Shown in pieces: positions 61,609 through 64,000 of a stretch of 64,000 nt of DNA; within the stretch, counting starts at the first letter, position 1, and each line of letters begins with the position of its first letter. The translations under genes were made by a program, and so were the position numbers. This DNA is from JAQUBU01 sp036677685 (lineage in GTDB: Bacteria; Bacillota; Syntrophomonadia; Syntrophomonadales; Syntrophomonadaceae). The notes under the pieces are model-generated. The model was given only the letters and a program-made list of their open reading frames with translations. It did not search any database and had not been told where the DNA came from. The stretch is taken from contig JAVBWA010000039.1 of assembly GCA_036677685.1 (NCBI GenBank), positions 1 to 64,000 of the forward strand, given 5' to 3'.

Positions 61609-62276
61609 TTTAATACCTCAAATCTATACCCCAATCCCCGAACGGTTTGAATATACTCGCCCTTGTTTCCCAATTTAAGGCGGAGTTTTTTAATATGTGT
61701 ATCTACAGTTCGAACATCACCATAATAATTAAAATCCCATACCGCATTAAGAATCTGGTCCCTGCTCAATGCTCGCCCCTCGTTGTCAGTTAGATAGACC
61801 AATAATTCAAATTCCTTGGGGGTAAGATTCAATCTGGCTCCGTTTACTATAACATAACGGGATTTTTCATCTATCTCCAAACCGCAAAATGATTTTACAA
61901 CTTGAGTATTTTTCCCCATTCTTCGCAAAAGCGCATTTACCCGGGCAACCAGAACTTGCGGGCTGAATGGTTTGCTTATGTATTCGTCAACACCCAATTC
62001 AAAACCGAACAACTCATCAGACTCTTCACTCCGTGCGGTTAACATAATTACCGGTACTAGTGAGTGCTTTCTAATCTCCCGGCAGACAGTCCAACCATCA
62101 TATTCAGGCATCATTACATCCAGTATAAGCAGATCAAGACCGGGGGCTTCGAAGAATACTTCCAAAGCTTCTTTGCCATTAGATGCTTCTATGGTATGAA
62201 AACCTTCTTTTTTTAAAAAATCGGCGACCAGTTTCCTCATTCGCTCTTCATCATCGGCAATTAATATTCTTTTCAT
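61605..62276 (-). CDS. OmpR-family response regulator
   Basis: 223 residues. Receiver with ADDEERM, phospho-acceptor in LLILDVMMPEYDG, TARS switch and KPFSPQ. The winged-helix effector has LTPKEFELLVYLTDNEG and VDTHIKKLRLKLG. Its kinase overlaps it by 4 bases. Three TTCAC direct repeats at 11-base steps upstream of the divergent gene at 62732 are good candidates for its binding. Repeat copy I begins about 30 bases before its start. Confidence 0.93.
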   Translation of the reverse strand: MKRILIADDEERMRKLVADFLKKEGFHTIEASNGKEALEVFFEAPGLDLLILDVMMPEYDGWTVCREIRKHSLVPVIMLTARSEESDELFGFELGVDEYISKPFSPQVLVARVNALLRRMGKNTQVVKSFCGLEIDEKSRYVIVNGARLNLTPKEFELLVYLTDNEGRALSRDQILNAVWDFNYYGDVRTVDTHIKKLRLKLGNKGEYIQTVRGLGYRFEVLK

Positions 62277-62303
62277 ATCTATTTATCACCACCTGAGCAA
62301 TAC

Positions 62304-62442
62304 TTTTTAAGCATCGGAAGAAATTGCGGAGCAGTTTGAACACACCGCTGCAACGAGGCGGAGACTATAACCCACTGCTTGTTTTGTTAATAGAAAATCA
62401 AGCGCCTAAAGAAAAGGGAGACATCTTTACGCCTCATTATAA
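62304..62442 (+). repeat. Dispersed structured repeat, copy I
   Basis: It starts TTTTTAAGCATCGG and ends CGCCTCATT. The arm pairing has a single mismatch (C-A). It lies in the divergent region with copy J. The gap 62277-62731 holds both copies and the PHO-box-like sites, with no gene. Confidence 0.85.
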
Positions 62443-62498
62443 TATTTGCATACTGACTTTAATTGTAGAACAAAATTGTGACCATTTGGTGAACATCA

Positions 62499-62630
62499 TT
62501 TAAACATCGGAAGAAACCGCGGATCAGTTTGAACACACAGCTGCAACGAGGCGGGAGACTATAACCCACTGCTTTTTTTATAGGAAATCAACCCCTTAAA
62601 GAAACGGGAGACATCTTTACGCCTTGTTAT
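62499..62630 (+). repeat. Dispersed structured repeat, copy J
   Basis: It starts TTTAAACATCGG. The arm AACGAGGCG pairs with CGCCTTGTT through a G-T wobble. It ends 17 bases before the first PHO-box-like repeat. Confidence 0.85.
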
Positions 62631-62647
62631 TAAGTTTTCCTAAAACT

Positions 62648-62690
62648 TTCACTATATCTTCACAGGATGTTCACAAAAGCTGTTTACAAT
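62648..62690 (+). promoter_or_regulatory. PHO-box-like direct repeats and -10 element
   Basis: TTCAC repeats start at 62648, 62659 and 62670, an exact 11-base period, with TTTACA 13 bases after the last. This is the layout of Bacillus PhoP boxes (TTMACA, 5-base spacer). TACAAT (62685-62690) is a likely -10 element with no good -35, which fits an activator-dependent promoter. Confidence 0.6.
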
Positions 62691-62731
62691 ACAATTAAGC
62701 CAAAATTAGATTAAAGAAAAGGAGGACATAA

Positions 62732-63874
62732 ATGGAAAAGACAAGAATTTTTAAACGTTTATTTTCAGGAGTTTTAATTGGTGGTCTACTACTAAGCTCT
62801 GGTGGTCTGGTAATAGCTGATGACCAAACTGCGGATCAGATCAGTTCCAAAGCTGCAATACAGGGGCCTCAGTTCCCGGGCAAAGGCGGCGGGCCAATGG
62901 TTCAAGAACTTTCGGAGGATACTCTGGATGCTTTGGTAAATGCCGGAACCATTTCCCAGGAGCAGGCGGATAAAATCCAGGCGCTGGTGGAGGCCAATGT
63001 TGCAGAGCAAAAAGCCAAGGCTGAAGAGTTCAAGAATATGACTGAAGAAGAACGTCAAGCCTTGAAGGATGAGCAAAAAAGTGAAAGAGTAGATCTTCTT
63101 AGTCAGGCAGTAACGGATGGTATTATAACCCAATCCGAGGCTGATGCGATTAAGAATAGTATTCAGGAAATCCAAACCCAAGAGCGCCTGGCTGCCCAGC
63201 AAAAACAATTGGATACTCTGGTAGCCGCAGGCACTATCACCCAGGAACAGGCTGATAAACTCCTGGCACTGGTTAAGACTAATATCGAAGAACAAAAAGC
63301 CAAGGCTGAAGAGTTTAAGAATATGACTGAAGAAGAACGTCAGGCATTACTTGAAGAGCAAAAAGCCAAGGCCGAAGAGTTCAAAAATCTCAGTGAAGAA
63401 GAACGTCAGACTCTAAAAGACCAGCAAAAAGAGAAAAAAGCCGATCTATTTAGCCAGGCCGTAGATGAAGCTATTATTACCCAGGCCGAGTGTGATACCA
63501 TTCATCAGAACATACAGGAAAAAGCCAAGCAGGAGCGCCAGCAGAACATGCAGACTAAAATCGATGAACTGGTGAATCAAGGTACCATCACCAATGAACA
63601 GGCTGCTACTATATTGGAAAATATGAGCAAAAAGCAAGAAAAACCAGAACGGGATGTATCAAAAAGTTCCTCTATCCAAAATGATAATAAAGACCAGAAA
63701 AATTCACTGGTAAATCGCGGTGAAAGGCCAGCACCTTTTAAAGATCTGGTTGACGATGGAACCTTGAGCCAGGAACAGGCTGATTCGGTCAGCAAAGCCA
63801 TGCAGCCTTCCGGAAATCGCGGAGGCGGCCATGGTGGACCGGGCGGTCCTGGCGGCCCGGGAGGAAGATTCTAA
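62732..63874 (+). CDS. Secreted protein with tandem charged repeats
   Basis: 380 residues. Signal peptide (about 8-29), then three closely similar DNA and protein repeats built on EQKAKAEEFKNMTEEERQAL (63006, 63290, 63357 onwards). Modules with AGTISQEQADKI and DGIITQSEADAI surround them; these resemble YckD/DUF2680-like repeats. The C-terminus is Gly/His-rich (GGGHGGPGGPGG). It is mostly helical and charged, probably a surface or periplasm-like protein whose His/Gly tail may bind metal. It is divergent from the OmpR-type pair and likely controlled by it. A good GGAGG site precedes the ATG. Confidence 0.8.
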   Translation: MEKTRIFKRLFSGVLIGGLLLSSGGLVIADDQTADQISSKAAIQGPQFPGKGGGPMVQELSEDTLDALVNAGTISQEQADKIQALVEANVAEQKAKAEEFKNMTEEERQALKDEQKSERVDLLSQAVTDGIITQSEADAIKNSIQEIQTQERLAAQQKQLDTLVAAGTITQEQADKLLALVKTNIEEQKAKAEEFKNMTEEERQALLEEQKAKAEEFKNLSEEERQTLKDQQKEKKADLFSQAVDEAIITQAECDTIHQNIQEKAKQERQQNMQTKIDELVNQGTITNEQAATILENMSKKQEKPERDVSKSSSIQNDNKDQKNSLVNRGERPAPFKDLVDDGTLSQEQADSVSKAMQPSGNRGGGHGGPGGPGGPGGRF

Positions 63875-63904
63875 AAGTTTTCACCTCATTCCTTTCCTTT
63901 TAAC

Positions 63905-63932
63905 AGCCCCCTCTTGCCCCGGAGGGGGCTTT
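63905..63932 (+). terminator. Terminator of the secreted repeat protein
   Basis: AGCCCCCTC (63905-63913) pairs with GAGGGGGCT (63922-63930), followed by TT. It is 30 bases after the stop codon. Confidence 0.8.
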
Positions 63933-64000
63933 GCGCTGCGCAAGTTTAGCTGCAATAAGATATAATGAATTGAAGTTTAAACTTGGTGAAAGGATTATAT

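Overview
The window looks like chromosome of an anaerobic, low-to-moderate GC Firmicute of the class Clostridia; a syntroph-like relative of Syntrophomonas is plausible but unproven. Pointers are strong AGGAGG ribosome sites in front of many TTG and GTG starts, a T-box leader on an acetolactate synthase operon, Firmicute families (YlmH, DUF3243, DUF1836, CTC-type L25, YuaF/FloT), an oxygen-sensitive pyruvate formate-lyase with its activase, and an AGCS amino-acid symporter. No rRNA, tRNA or CRISPR array was seen.

Layout. 1-5.3 kb: the end of an IS256-like element (its transposase start has a hairpin over the ribosome site), two small genes, an XRE regulator, L25, YigZ, a decayed Fe-alcohol dehydrogenase fragment and a HAD phosphatase. 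5.4-20.3 kb: amino-acid symporter, a large FIST-PAS-GGDEF-HD-GYP sensor, an exported phosphodiester-glycosidase-like protein with its coiled-coil partner, an alpha/beta hydrolase, and two two-component systems. 20.5-28.6 kb: duplicated membrane protein, a 48-residue membrane peptide, DUF1836 regulator, a PspA-NfeD-flotillin membrane-integrity operon, DUF3243, YlmH and a GH18 lipoprotein. 28.7-32.7 kb: a solitary 935-residue protein with an AAA+ core and a C-terminal SLOG-like nucleotide-sensing domain. 32.9-44.2 kb: PocR-PAS-GGDEF-HD-GYP sensor, bactofilin-like membrane protein, methyltransferase, MocR regulator, ilvBN under a T-box, and a three-gene membrane operon. 44.3-49.6 kb: PatB-type lyase with a metallo-beta-lactamase fold protein, and pflB-pflA. 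49.7-54.3 kb: GGDEF and HD-GYP genes in one operon, a 58-residue winged-helix protein, and an ECF sigma factor with its putative membrane partner. 54.9-64 kb: PocR-PAS kinase with two response regulators (one HD-GYP), then an OmpR-type two-component pair divergent from a repetitive secreted protein preceded by PHO-box-like repeats.

Two themes stand out. First, cyclic-di-GMP signalling is dense: three GGDEF domains, four intact HD-GYP domains and one decayed HD domain, attached to FIST, PAS and PocR sensors. Second, at least ten copies of a roughly 130-190 bp structured repeat lie between genes. Two of its stems show compensatory changes between copies, which suggests selection on a folded RNA or a hairpin-based mobile element. 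This repeat and the AAA-SLOG protein are the best candidates for undescribed biology. Several gene remnants (Fe-ADH, PAS, alpha/beta hydrolase, a zinc-knuckle-like fragment) show ongoing local gene decay.
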